Program-made: the position numbers and the translations under genes
Shown here: one piece after another, positions 34,345 to 46,746 of the stretch
Numbering within the stretch: position 1 is the first letter of the stretch
Layout: each line of letters opens with the position of its first letter
Assembly (NCBI RefSeq): GCF_954871325.1
Contig: NC_088777.1
Location: 62,001 to 126,000, forward strand
DNA length: 64,000 nt
Source: Gordionus sp. m RMFG-2023
Taxonomy: Eukaryota; Nematomorpha; Gordioida; Chordodea; Parachordodidae
Direction of reading: 5' to 3'
Notes under the pieces: generated by a model
Told to the model about the DNA's origin: nothing
Databases searched by the model: none
The model's input: the letters and a program-made list of their open reading frames with translations, nothing else

Positions 34345-37300
34345 TAAGGTATAATTATTTTCGAACCTATGATGATTTCGACAGAAACTGATTCAGCCAG
34401 TCCTGGTGCCTACCCTATGAATATTATACAGTTCAAGTGATCTTTTAATTAAACTTAATTTTGGTTTGATGGGTATTGTTTTATTTTTTGTTATTATATA
34501 CATAATCATTTTTATTAAATTTAAAAATCTGACTTAGCTAGAAAAACACCAATAAGTGTAGAATTTTGAGTAATTTTTAAATTTTAGAAAATTCAAAAAC
34601 GGCTTACCATAAAAATAATTAGACAAAAATTAGGCATCTGCTAAGGAGCTCGGCTAATTGTCCTTCATTAATATATCGTTACATAATAAATATATATAAA
34701 ATAATTATATAATAATAATTTTAATAAATATGAATATATAATAATTATATAATAATAATTTTAATAAATATGAATATATAATAATTAAGGCTAGGCTTAT
34801 TTTTGCATAACTTTGACGTGCTATTAGCCGAGCTCCCATGGCCTACTTTTTGTCTAATTAGTGCCAAGCGATCTTTCGGCTAAGCCTTATAAGGTTTAGT
34901 CAATTTTTAGGCTAATAACGCTACAAATTTCTGGCAATCTTATGACATGAATAAACTAATTTATATTAAGAAGTTCAATATAAAATCTTCTGAAATTTAT
35001 AAGGTGGGTTTTCTACACATATTGGAATGCATTTCCGGCAAAATCAGATTTAAAATTTAACGCAATAATTATTTAAAATGCAAAAAATAATACAACAAAA
35101 TACCTATCAAACTTTCTTACCTTAATTTTGATTATTTTATATATGGATTTTCATTATAAATTCTTAAATACAATTTTTTTTTAGCAAAATCATATTAGAG
35201 TAGATTCTCTTCGGAATAGATTTGGTAAAATCAGATTTATCAGGGAAATTAAAAACGTGCAGATCAGAGACCTACAGGCCCAGCCTTAAAAAAGAAAGAA
35301 AGAAAAAAAGAAAGAAAGACCGGGCCGTATTTTAATTTTTTCTAATATACCCGAGCCCAGCCTAAAAATTTTTTATAAAATACACTGGCCGGGTTATATA
35401 TTTTAAACCCATATATTTTAAATTACCATTTATGTAAATTAATAAATATTTTAAAGAAATTCAGGCCGGGCAGTGCAGAATAAAATAACTCACAAAATAT
35501 TAAATATTGATAAACTTCTAAAAAAATTGACGTCATACTGGCTTAGTTGCTGATAGTTTTTTTAAACTGGTTCTCTACTAGTTAAATCAAAGAACTAATA
35601 GAAACTGATAAAGAAAGAAACATTTTCATAATTTTAACATACTTCTAATTGCCCAGCATATTTTAAAAAAATAAAAACCGGAAACTCAAAAATATCATCA
35701 TAATTATTCATAAACAGGCCTTGGCCGAGAAAACTAGAATCTAGTTTCATAAAAATCTTGTTTAAAAAATATATTTTTAAAAAAGGTACTCTCCAGGTCC
35801 CTGCTATAAATCACTTTAAATTCACGAAACTTTTAGAAATAATTTATCAATAAAAGTTGTCCAAGATTAGCTAAAATATTATCCATCCTAAAACAAATAC
35901 AAATCAGGATTTATATTTTGGGACAAGAAAAAATCTTTTTTATTTTTAAAATTTTACCACATTATTTTATCGCCCAGCGTTGAATAATTTTTTTAAGATT
36001 ATTTTATTACTTTTTTTATTCAAGGGTTCCGAGAATTTATATGAAGGCATCTGGCTCATTATTTGTTTTAAACTTAAAGCTATAAAATTAATGATTTTGA
36101 CGATTACAATAGATTTAATAAGATGGAGGTCTAATCAATGCAATGTTCCCCTTCATCTTATCTTATTTAAAAATTTATATACCTCCAGATATGGCTGGGG
36201 GTGGGGAGGGGGTTGGAGGGGGGAGGTGGTTGTATCTATATGAACCATTTATTTTTTAAAAAATATTTTTGAAAAATTTAAATTATATTATATTAATAGA
36301 TAAAAAAAAAACTTTTTACTATAATAAAAAGAAAAAATTATCAACATGTTTTTTTCGCGCTGGATAGGGTTAATCATATGAATAACTAGAGACTATAAGA
36401 ATCAAGGCTAGCTGAATCAATTAAATTATGCTTAAAAATATGATATGATAAGTATTCATTGGCTACTATTATAGCTTTAAATTAATTTTATATGATAATT
36501 ATTATAATTAGAAAAAAAATTTAAAAAATAATTAAAAAATGTCATATTTTGACATTTTTATATGAATTATTTAGATGCAAATGATGTATAATATCAATAA
36601 AACATAGTCCATAAAAAATAGAAGAATAATAATTATAATCATCTATGTAAGAGACTTAATAAACCAATGAAATCTACAAGCCCCGGGTTTGGGGCTTGTT
36701 GGGGAAACTTTTATTAGAATCAATAAAATATTAAAAATATTTATTAATGTATAACTTTATCTCATAGTATTTTATAAATTCATATACAACAATTATTTTC
36801 AGGCTTATGATGGTTTTGACAAAAACGCCGAATAGCCCTAGTCCCTACTATTAGAAGAAAGTTGATCATGAGATCAAAAATTTAGATGATTTACCGGTTG
36901 ACTAAAAACGTTACGTTTTTAAATCTTTATAACTCTGAAACGCGTCATCGTTCTTATGAAATCTATTTTATTGTGTATCTTAATAATCTCAAAATATTTT
37001 AAATTTTAAATATGTAGTCCTTTTTAAAAATTTCTCCTAAATCATAATTTATAACATAAAAATTTTCGGTATTATCAAAGAAATCTCATTATTAAATGCC
37101 ACTAACAATATAAGCTTATACGGTAATTTTGTAAATTAATTATTTTATCAAGAGAAGATCTGATAATGATAAAATTATGCCATGAGAAGAAAAATTGAAA
37201 AGAAGTTTAATCCTGAATTCTAGAAGAAAGTGAAATATTAGTCCAGTTCAACAGCTTTAAAGAGACCTCAAGATACGGGTTCTATATATCGAAACTATCA

Positions 37301-37980
37301 AGTAATAGGCTACACCCTTTTGAATCTTACAAACTTGAAAAAAAAAATTGGTAAAATATGGCCCTTAATATCAAATTGGCGTTTATTGTCAGGTTCATAC
37401 AAGAAAAAAAATGATAGGTTAATTACATAAATTTTTATTATTTTAATAATTTTACGGATCTCAAAATATGCTTTGTGTTTGTTTTCCATTATAATTTATA
37501 ATTACGAAAAAAATTTGAAAAAGAGACGAGTGTCCGGCTATGGATGAATATAATGGAAACACGTCTAGCCAATTTTCAAATAAATAAAAATTAGGGTCTT
37601 AACTTATTTTTTGTCCAATATTAGTATTTAAAATTTTTTCAAAAATGATTTAATCTAATTATTAAAAAAATCATAAATAACAAGTGACATGTTTTAGGGT
37701 ACAAAAATTTAAAAACGCTACGTTAAATAAATATAGAAACGTGAATTAAGCTGGTTTTATCGTTTTTTGAAAAAGGTCTCAACTTGCTAAATGTGTTACA
37801 ATATAATTAGTGAGTTTAAAGAATTTCTTTAGAAAATATTATCAGCTAACAAATTTATTGTTCCCAATATATTCAAAATATAAAAACATCATAAAGATGA
37901 ACTATTTATTAAGAAGTAAGTGGATAAGTAGTGAAGAATTTTAATATTTTATTTTAATTATATCGATCATTTGTCAAATA
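34345..37980. other. Long non-genic AT-rich stretch
   Basis: Contains a 53-bp direct repeat (ataattatataataataatttt... at about 34690-34785), A/G microsatellite (35288-35320), CCGGGC-rich repeat debris (35260-35410), G-rich tract (36193-36230) and a small hairpin (36676-36697, caagcccc/ggggcttg). No convincing exon; the frame at 35980-36243 ends in a G-run and is probably spurious. Confidence 0.35.
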
Positions 37981-37989
37981 TAAATCAAT

Positions 37990-38310
37990 ATTGCATACGC
38001 GATAATTAATTCATGATATTACATTCGCGATAATGAATTCGCTGTAATGCATTCGAGATATTGCATTCGCGATAATATATTCGATGTAATGCATTAGCGA
38101 TAATAATTTCGCGGTATTGCATTCGCCCTAATGCATTCGCGTTAATACATTCGCTATAATGCATTCTCGAAAATGCATTCGCGATAATGTCTTCGCTCTA
38201 ATACATTCGCTATGATGCATTCGCGATATTGCATTAGCGCTTATACATTCGCTATAATGCATTCGCGAAAATGCATTTCGTGGAAAAAGTTTCGCGGTAT
38301 TGACGTATCA
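37990..38310. repeat. Array of ~15-bp units (GCATTCGCGATAAT type)
   Basis: About 20 variable units of attcgcgataatgc, ending with tttcgcggtattgacgt. Opposite orientation to 31512-31735. Confidence 0.88.
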
Positions 38311-38626
38311 ACAAATTAGTGATAAACAAATAGAAAAAATAAATATATAAAAAATTATTTAAAAAAAATTGTTTGTGAATGAGGGGATTTTTAATTGAAT
38401 TCATGGCGTAAAAAATAATTTATTTTCACAATATAGTTATTCTTTTTATTATGAAAAGAGTACCATTCTAATTAAAGGTGTAATTAATAACGAGAAAACA
38501 TAATTGCCAAAGACAAAATTTTTTAGGGGTGAGCATAGGTTTTTAAAGGGTGTGCATTCAGTGAAAATCCTGTCATAGACGCTGCCCTCGGACCACCATT
38601 TTGGAAATAGATTGATTCCTTCTAGC

Positions 38627-38790
38627 TACAAGGTGACCCTCTAGGTTCCTTTTTGTTCTCTCTGGGCATTAATATAGCCAGATAAGAGAAATAAATGACC
38701 AATGCAGGATTAATCTTATATGTTATATATCAACAATGACATAGACGACCCACCAGATAAAGTGATGAAAGCAATTAAGCTAATAAAATT
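38627..38790 (+). pseudogene. LINE-type reverse transcriptase fragment
   Basis: Reads LQGDPLGSFLFSLGIN followed by broken frames resembling a DDxxxxG...DEVMKAI-like segment. Homologous to the minus-strand fragment at 19200-19560. Confidence 0.6.
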
Positions 38791-39048
38791 CAGCGATAAC
38801 AATTTTGGACCTTTTTAGCTGCGGGCCTGGGCTGGGCTTGGTCAAAAAATTTAGGCCCGTGAAGGTTTTTGAGTTGTTTAACGTTTAATGATATATTTTT
38901 TTTGTGTTGCAATTACTTAAACATCGATTTATTTAATATTAATACAGCATATGATATTATTATATAAAACATGTGATTTATTATTATAAAGTTTTTTATT
39001 TTATTTAAACTAGTTTATTAAATTTCAATTGGATGGCTCATGTGGTGT

Positions 39049-39200
39049 AGTATAATGGCTCGATTTTTAACTAATATTTTAGCCAAAAAATATAATGTAA
39101 GCCTCGAGATTTCTTTAATAGATGTCGGGCGGGTTTTCATAATATATGGCTTAAATATTAGATTATTCCATTTTAAAAATCGATTCATTTAACAACACTT
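39049..39200. mobile_element. Degenerate hAT-type MITE, second copy
   Basis: Ends tagtataatggctcg and cgattcatttaacaacactt. Same location relative to the dispersed repeat as 3952-4075. Confidence 0.5.
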
Positions 39201-40150
39201 GGACATGGTCCTGGGAATTCGCCCATTTCTAAAGCACATTAACTCCTCAGTAATTAGCAAAGATTCTTCAATACTCACCATGCTCACCAGCGTCTGTAAT
39301 AAATTTTAGGCGGTGATGCTCCAAGCTTTGCGTCTATACATTTTGGCACCCTACAATTGCTTGCAAAAACCCAATAATGATATCAGGCTAATTACTATAG
39401 GCTCTACCTTTAAATGCCTTGTCGCCAAAATAATTTCCTCAAAAATTAAATATTATGCTACTCTAATTTTGAGTCCATTTTAACTTGGCGTGGAAGTCGT
39501 GGGTGGTTGTGAGGCTTCGATACACTTAACTCGTACTCATATAGAAAACAATCCCCTCAAATGAGATCTTGATTAAGATTGACTTCGCCATTGCATTTTA
39601 TACCCTGTCTCGGAATTCTTTCTTATCTTCGAGCACTCTTTTTCCAGGATATAGCAAATTTTTCCCTTCTTATTATCAATATCTTACCACTTTACATTTC
39701 GATTCTCATAAAATCTCCTAGAAGGGATTCAACAAAGTTATCCTCTTGGATCATTGCTATAATGAATCAATAATATATTCAGGCAATCAATGTCACCTGC
39801 TCCTCTTCTCTCTTTGTCTAATACATAGATCATCGCTTTTTTAGATGAAAAAAAATGTTTAAATGTAATTAATAATAGATATAGAATAGAATGCTTATGT
39901 AAGGTTCAAATATTCATAATTTTTAATGACTTCAAATGATGTAAAAAAAAGAGATGTTTTTTATATGCCAAGGCTTTCAGTTTCTGAAATTAAATCTGGT
40001 AAACAGATTTAGAAGAATAAGCGGAATTAGTTATTATTTAAGCGAAAATTACAGTTCATCTTTAAATTTAAAAGAAAACAAAATAGATTTGTAGATATTG
40101 GAGGGCCCGTTTGGCCTGGTTTATGATCATAGCGAGAATCAAAAAAACCT
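39200..40150. repeat. Dispersed repeat, copy 2
   Basis: Co-linear with 4076-5300 with scattered substitutions and indels. The frame at 39579-39773 is not supported by the other copy. Confidence 0.65.
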
Positions 40151-40690
40151 TAAATTCCAAATTATGAGTGAAACCAAAAATAATTTCGCACGTATATATT
40201 TTTACATAAAATTATTAAATTATTGAAAATATATATATGTTAGCGTACAAAACGTTTTTTCCTGGCAATATGTTATTTTTTCAATTTAAAATCATTTTTT
40301 GAGCGCATTTTTAAACATTTTAAGATCTAATTTTTATGTATTCCATTATGTTTGGAATACCTACCCTATGAATTACAGACAATTTTTTCATTAACTTTTA
40401 AAAATAATTTAACATAACCGACTCAAAGGTTAACAACAAAATTCTTTACAATTTATAATATAGGTATTCCAAGTATGATGGAATATATTTCCGATAAAAT
40501 CTAATTTTTAAATTTAAAAAAATCTTCATAAAATCATTTATAAAGTAAAAATATTACACATTGCCGGAAAAGAGGTTAATAGTCACCACATATGGTAACA
40601 CCTAAATTTGTATTTTGTCTATTTTTCATTTGGATAGGCATTACCATATTTATTTAAAATATATATTTAAAAAATCGTGATTTTTAGAAA
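40151..40690. other. Non-genic stretch
   Basis: Contains an imperfect inverted pair (gaatacctaccctatgaatt near 40355 and ataggtattccaagtatgatg near 40460). No gene seen. Confidence 0.35.
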
Positions 40691-40860
40691 GTCTCTATAG
40701 CCTAGTCGGCAAGAGCTTCGCTTACCAATCCGACGTTTTTGGGTTCGAATCCCAGCAATGATCATATTTTTTCTTAATTTAACTTGATGGTTCAGTCCTT
40801 GTGGCGATGATATACAAGAGACTGGACTCGACCACGTGATTCCATTATAATATATGTTAA
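40691..40860 (+). mobile_element. tRNA-derived SINE candidate
   Basis: The head has a good Pol III A box (tagcctagtcgg, 40698-40709) and B box (ggttcgaatcc, 40742-40752) at tRNA-like spacing, with a T-arm that folds (ttggg/cccag). The acceptor ends do not pair and the anticodon stem does not form, so it is not a functional tRNA. A non-tRNA body follows (ggttcagtccttgtggcgat...gactggactcgaccacgtg), then AT-rich sequence. Only one copy is in this window. Confidence 0.6.
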
Positions 40861-41189
40861 ATAATAAGGGTCTTATTACATTTTACTAAATTTTAATCGG
40901 TATTTAGAAAATTTGGATGATATTTAGAAAATTTCTATATCTTGACATGATAGTGGCAATCATTAACCGAAAAAACACATTGACGCTAAATATATGTCGT
41001 ATTGGGATATGGAATCATGTAGGATTCGGAATCTTGACGTGGGGATTTACTAATTTACTTTATCAATTAATTTCATTTTCAAGTTTTCCTTGTGGCGTAA
41101 TATTTATCTATTATTATTAAATTTCCCGGTATCATAATTTTCAAATTTCTACTCATGGATATTAGACTTTTTTTAAAAAACGCTGAAGG

Positions 41190-43180
41190 TGAAAATCATG
41201 CCAAAAAGCAAAAAAGTATAGTATGATAATTTAATAAACAAAAGCTGTGAACTGATGATTTCCTCAAAAGAATCAATTCAAAAGGGGGATATGATTACCA
41301 TTTCATCAATAATTGATAAAAATAGGGTTAAAATTTCAAAAGAAAATAGAGGCAAGATAAAACTAACTATTGAGGCTATTTTATATTGTGGCTTGCAAGG
41401 CCTAGCACTTCGTGGCCACAAGGATTCAGGAAGCTTAAATTTTAATAATAATGATAACGAAGGTAATTTCCGTGGACTTTTAAAATTTAAAGCATTAGGA
41501 GATCATGTATTAATGGAGAGCCTCATTAGTACCAATAAAAATGCTACTTATCTCAGCCCTAGGATATAAAATGAGATAATTGATATTTACAACAATATCA
41601 TTTTAGAAAAATTGATTGTTGAAATCAATTCTGCCCCATGCTTCTCAATTTTGGCAGATGAGACCACGGACATTGCTGGCATTGAGCAGATGTCGTTGTG
41701 TGCGCGATATGTATAATACTCTTAAAAACATTATCAAGGAAATGTTTCTCCAATTTAATCCCGTTTCAAGCATGACTGGGTCTGCTTTATCTGATGTAAT
41801 ATTTGTGAATCTTAAAAAATTAAAAGTAATAATTAATCTTATTATATAATTATTTTAAAAAATATAGCTAAATATAAATATGATACGTGGGCAAGGGTAT
41901 GATGGAGCACGTGCAATGAGTGGACAATTCAATGGGCTTCAGGCATTTATTAAAAAAAATGTCCAACAGCTATATATGTCCACTGTGCTGCCCATTCACT
42001 CAACTTAGCAATATCGGATTCATGTTCTTTACCATTGATATCAAATTGCTTAGGTTTTTAATTATTAAATTAAATTTTTTATATTTATATCAGGTAAAAT
42101 ATCTAGCATCTATGAGATGTTTAGATACCCCAAGCGTCAAAATATTTTGAACAGAATTATATCAGAAACTCCTTGCTCAACAAGGAGAAAAAAATTGCAA
42201 AAAGCTTGTCCAACAAGATGGAGTCTTCGACATCAAGCAGTAACAGCTTTTATCGAGTTAGAAGAGCCGATTATTAATGCTCTTATAGAAATATCACAAT
42301 GTCTGAAAAAGATATTTCTTCAGAAGCAAGCAAGTTACTGGATTCAATAATTATATACCAAATTTTTTTTTCGCATTAGAATGTATTAATAAATTATTTA
42401 ATTATACAACTATTTTATGTATTACTTTTCAAAAACCTGATATTGATTTGATTGAGATGATGAGAATAGCAGAGACAATTTTATTAGAACTCAAAGAAAT
42501 TAGAGCTAATGCTGATGAGGAATTTTATATTTTATATGTTAATGTTGAATCAAAAGCAGAGCTATACGAGTTCAATATTTGTCTCCCTCGACTTACAGTA
42601 AGGCAAACTTATCGTCCAAATATTAATATAGGGTCAATAGAAGAATATTATAAAATAAATGTCTTTACCCAAGTAAATGAAAGGTTTTTAATTTATCAAG
42701 AAACACTTATCAATCTGCAGATATTATTTCCGCAAAAGCTCTCTGAACCTTTTTCAGATGGTGATAGAAAAAAAATAAAATATTTGGAAGATTTTTATCA
42801 TGAAGACATTAATGTATCTCATGATGCTTTATTAGCTGAATGCCAACTATGGTATAAAAGATTAACTATGGTTGATATAGTCCCAAAAAATGCTATGATG
42901 CTTTGCATCATTTCAAACATCTTTTAGATTATTTTCCCAATATATTGAAATTATTATATATATTAGCAAGTAGCAACTCTTCCCATTAGTACTGCAACTA
43001 ATGAGAGAACATTCTCTTCTTTAAGAAGATTAAAAACGTACCTAAGAAGTACAACTTCTGAAAGTAGGTTGAATGGTCTGGCCCTTTTGAATATTCATAG
43101 GCATTTGACGCCAAACACGGATGAGATAATTGAAAAATTAGCTCCCTCCCAACGAAGATTGGATTTTACATTATAAAAAT
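41190..43180 (+). pseudogene. hAT transposase (ZMYM1/DUF4371-like), decayed
   Basis: Blocks in order: KLTIEAILYCGLQGLALRGH (41255-41569); FSILADETTDIAGIEQMSL with the catalytic-region D-E-T-T-D; GQGYDG-like ARV and YVHCAAHSLNLAISDSCS (near 41970); KACPTRWSLRHQAVTAFIE (42117-42350), the TRW block; a helical region 42448-42927; and the dimerisation end ATNERTFSSLRRLKTYLRS, LNGLALLNIHR (43000-43110). This matches zinc-finger MYM-type 1-like hAT transposases. At least five frameshifts or stops make it non-functional. The zinc-finger N-terminus is not seen. Confidence 0.88.
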
Positions 43181-43320
43181 ATAATGTTTCTATAATAATT
43201 TTTGTGCTATCATTTTTTAATGTCTTATATATTTTTCTTTTACATCAAAAATATAATGTTTCTATAATAATTTTTGTGCTATCATTTTTTAATGTCTTAT
43301 ATATTTTTCTTTTACATAAA
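43176..43320. repeat. Tandem duplication of a ~71-bp unit
   Basis: aaaatataatgtttctataa through atttttcttttacat is repeated twice, almost identical, just after the hAT C-terminus. Confidence 0.92.
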
Positions 43321-43669
43321 AAATATAATTATTCATATTTCCAACATTTAGATTTTTTATACTTTATATATAAATTTTAAAGGCTCAAAAAAATTTAAAT
43401 TTCTATTATGGATTATTTATTTTAGAGTCATCATATCCTGGTTATATCCACTTAATATTTTACAATTCAGATTTATTTAAAGTATTTATATGCCGCCGGT
43501 TATATCCGCTTAATATTTTTTAAATCAAATTTATTTTTATATACCGGTTTATATATTTAATTTTTTATAATTCATATTAATTTAAATTTGTATATTAGAA
43601 ATAGTTATTATAAAATAAAAATATTGTTATTTAAAAATATCAAGCATAAATTTATTTATCTTAAAAAAT

Positions 43670-44000
43670 TTTAATTATCCACCCCCCCCCCCTCCACACC
43701 AAATTTCTGCGTACGCTACTGGTATACGATAAGTTATTATCGCAGTTGTGTACGTATTGAATAAGATTTTATTCATTTTATAATTTTTATAATCCCAATA
43801 TATTCCAAAGCTAGAAAGATAATCATTCCATGAAAACGAATACTATGTAAGAAGGGTTTGACTAAAGTGCAAATGCTTAGGTATAAATTTCATATATTAT
43901 TTATTATTTGTAGTGAGATTCATTTTCCTATGATATAATAAACTTAATAATTAAATTTTCTTTTCAATAATATTAAATCCGCAAGATGGCGTATTCTTAT
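43670..44000. repeat. C-rich tract and single-arm terminal repeat
   Basis: A run of C (43682-43691) and cgtacgctactg suggest a hAT-type MITE end. From 43860 the sequence matches the arm seen at 11335-11560 (gggtttgactaaagtgcaaatg ... ccgcaagatggcgta). Confidence 0.5.
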
Positions 44001-44700
44001 TTTATAAAAAAATTTAAAATTATATTTTGTATTATTATATTCTAAAATCATATTGTATTATTACTTAAAAAAGAAAGCTAATTTCCATATATTATCTACC
44101 AAAAATTGATTCGAAAAATTGCAAGAACAAATATAGGTTTTTATAAATTACATATGATTACATTTTAATGGTTAAAGTAAGATAAATTAATTCTTTAAAA
44201 TAATTTTTGCATACTTGCTATTGATATTTTTCATAAATAGCCACTTTGTTTTTATTTCCATTATTACAATATTACCATACAATAATATCATTCTAATAAA
44301 TAAGATATCACAGAAAAATTTTATCGAAAATATTAAGTTTATAAAAGATTATTTTACACCTAATAAAAATGTACAAAATGTATAAAGATTTACCATTTTT
44401 AGGGGAATAATATAATTTAGATAAGGGATTCCGGTAATATTATAGGTGTATTTGTTACCTTATTTTTCAAGCCCGGTGTAACGTTTTAAAAATACTCCAT
44501 TTTTTTATATACTCCTTTAAGCTTATTTGGAGTATTTTCAGATCATATTGTTCGATTATAATGTATTTACATATCAGAGTATATTTAGATCAATGTAATT
44601 TTTATAATGAAATTTTTTTGAAAAAGTGCTCATGTCAATCAAGAAACATTATTCTGGAGCTGATGATGCTGAGGCGATTTTTTTGAAATTCCCGTCAAAT
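44000..44700. other. Non-genic stretch
   Basis: No convincing exon. A short frame near 44655-44760 (VNDAWYQMKKSSAGKW) may be part of the LINE fragment that follows. Confidence 0.25.
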
Positions 44701-44929
44701 TTTTTAGGTTAATGATGCTTGGTACCAGATGAAAAAATCGTCTGCGGGAAAATGGCTGTTAAATCGTTTTATATATTTTCTTCAGTAGATACATTTAAAA
44801 TATTTGCCTTTAAAATGCCATCTCCGAGAAATAATGGAATGCCATATCTTTATTTGAATGGAAAAATCATGAATATCTCCCAGGCCTATTTAATTTTTTA
44901 TTTAATCTTTTATATTTTATAGATATCAA

Positions 44930-45300
44930 TAAAAATCACTTTATCATCATTGGAGGAGACCTTAACATGAAATTATGTAATGAAATCACTAATTCTCTTA
45001 TTGGTTTTGCTACTTTAAATCAAACAACAATAATGCCTCTAAAATAATTGATATCTGTAAACTTTTTAATTTAAAAATCATCAACTCTTTTTATAAACAA
45101 AGAAACAATAAATTTCACACATACTTCAAATCAAACCCAATTCTCCATATAAAAGCCAGTTAGATTATTTCATCACAAGTATAAAAATGAGCTCTTATGT
45201 TAAAAATTTTAACATTTTAAATGAAATTGATTTTTTATCAGATGATAGACCAATCTGTATCTCTTTATTAATTAAACCTTTATTTTTACATAATCTCAAT
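44930..45300 (+). pseudogene. LINE AP-endonuclease fragment
   Basis: Frames with shifts read NHFIIIGGDLNMKLCNEI (GGDxN box), FNLKIINSFYKQRNNKFHTY, SQLDYFITSIKMSS (the LDYF/LDY block) and NEIDFLSDDRPICISLL (SDH-like end). This is the APE domain order of non-LTR retrotransposons. In the last block the usual His is Asp. The copy stops where the MULE inverted repeat starts. Confidence 0.65.
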
Positions 45301-46746
45301 AAATCAAACAAATATACTCTTATAATCCTTAAAAAATATAATATCTCTAATTAAAATGTTTTTAAAGTAAAAATCAAATCTATCCAAAGTTAAAATTATT
45401 TAAATATATAAATTAGAATATAGAATATAGAAGATATTGTAGTCCATAAATTTATAAAATGTATAATAGAACAGATCTATTATATAGAAAATATAACACC
45501 CATAATTAATTTTATATATCATAAATAAAATCCGCTAGATGGCGTAAATTATTAAAATTTTAGTTTTTAATTAAAAATAATATGAATTATAGGAGCATAG
45601 TTCTTCGCTCTGGAGTAATTTATTTGGTAGAAAATAATATAAACATAAAATGAAAAAAAATAAGATCCAATCATTATTTTTGGAGTTATGATGTGAATTC
45701 TTAGTTTAGTAAATTTTTTAGATTTTTGGGAATTAAAAAATATTTATTTTTTTGACTCATTTGGTGTAAACTAACTTATATAAACATAAAATAAAAAAAT
45801 TTTTAAGTTTACATCATTATTTTTGAAGTTATGATGTGAATTCTCAGTTTAGTCAATTTTTTAATTTTTTTTTAGATTTTTGGAATTTTAAAAATTTTTA
45901 TAATTTTTGACTCATTTGGTGTAAACTAACTTATATAAACATAGAATGAAACAAATTTAAAGTTTCCATCATTATTTTTGGAGTTATGATGTGAATTCTC
46001 AGTTTAATCAATTTTTTAATTTTTTTTAGATTTATGGGATTTTAAAAATATTTCATTTCTTTTGGCTCATTTGGTGTGAACTAACTTATTTAAACATATA
46101 ATGAAAAAAATTTAAAGTTTCCATCATTATTTTTGGAGTTATGATGTGAATTCTCAGTTTAATCAATTTTTTAATTTTTTTTAGATTTATAGGATTTTAA
46201 AACTATTTTATTTTTTTGACTCATTTGGTGTAAACAAACATAAATAAATGCATTATTTTATAGTTGGAATCGGAAAACTAGTTTACTTCAATTAAAATTT
46301 AGGGGCCCTTAAAAGGGCCGTTGGGTATTCTTTGGTCTTAAAAATGACCGTTGGGTATTTTTATATCATAAAAAAAAAAAAATTTTTTAGACCAATTAGA
46401 AATAGCAATACCACAAATATTATTAATTATAATTTTATAAAAAAAATTAAGATAAATATAAACTCGTTATAAAGTTTCATAAGAAGATAAGAAGGTTTCT
46501 TTACATACATATATCAATTTTTTTGTAAAAGCCAGGAGGATCGATAATTGTTAAAAATATATAAATTATTTTTTATAAATATAGGGAGAATTATTTAATT
46601 AATTATTGGATATATTAATTGTTGGAAATTAGAGGTTTATAATAAAAAACATATAATGGTCTTATTGTTTTCGTTCTTTCCGCTTTGGCTCTTTTGGCTT
46701 GATTAGGTTTTTTTGATCCTAAAGGTTTCACTAGAGCTAATTGACC

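Noticed and set aside
35980-36243. 87-codon ORF with hydrophobic start
   Set aside because: It ends in a G-rich tract and lacks any recognisable motif; considered as a PSMG3 C-terminus and not supported.
36676-36697. Hairpin caagcccc/ggggcttg as a terminator
   Set aside because: No adjacent gene and eukaryotic context; recorded only as a small inverted repeat.
37990-38310. CRISPR array
   Set aside because: Units are ~15 bp, contiguous and variable with no unique spacers; the genome is eukaryotic.
31512-38310. A single confirmed transposon bounded by the two 15-bp arrays
   Set aside because: No target duplication was found and host-like exons lie inside; kept only as a hypothesis.
40691-40765. 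Functional tRNA gene
   Set aside because: A and B boxes are good, but the acceptor strands do not pair and no anticodon stem forms; it is better explained as a SINE head.
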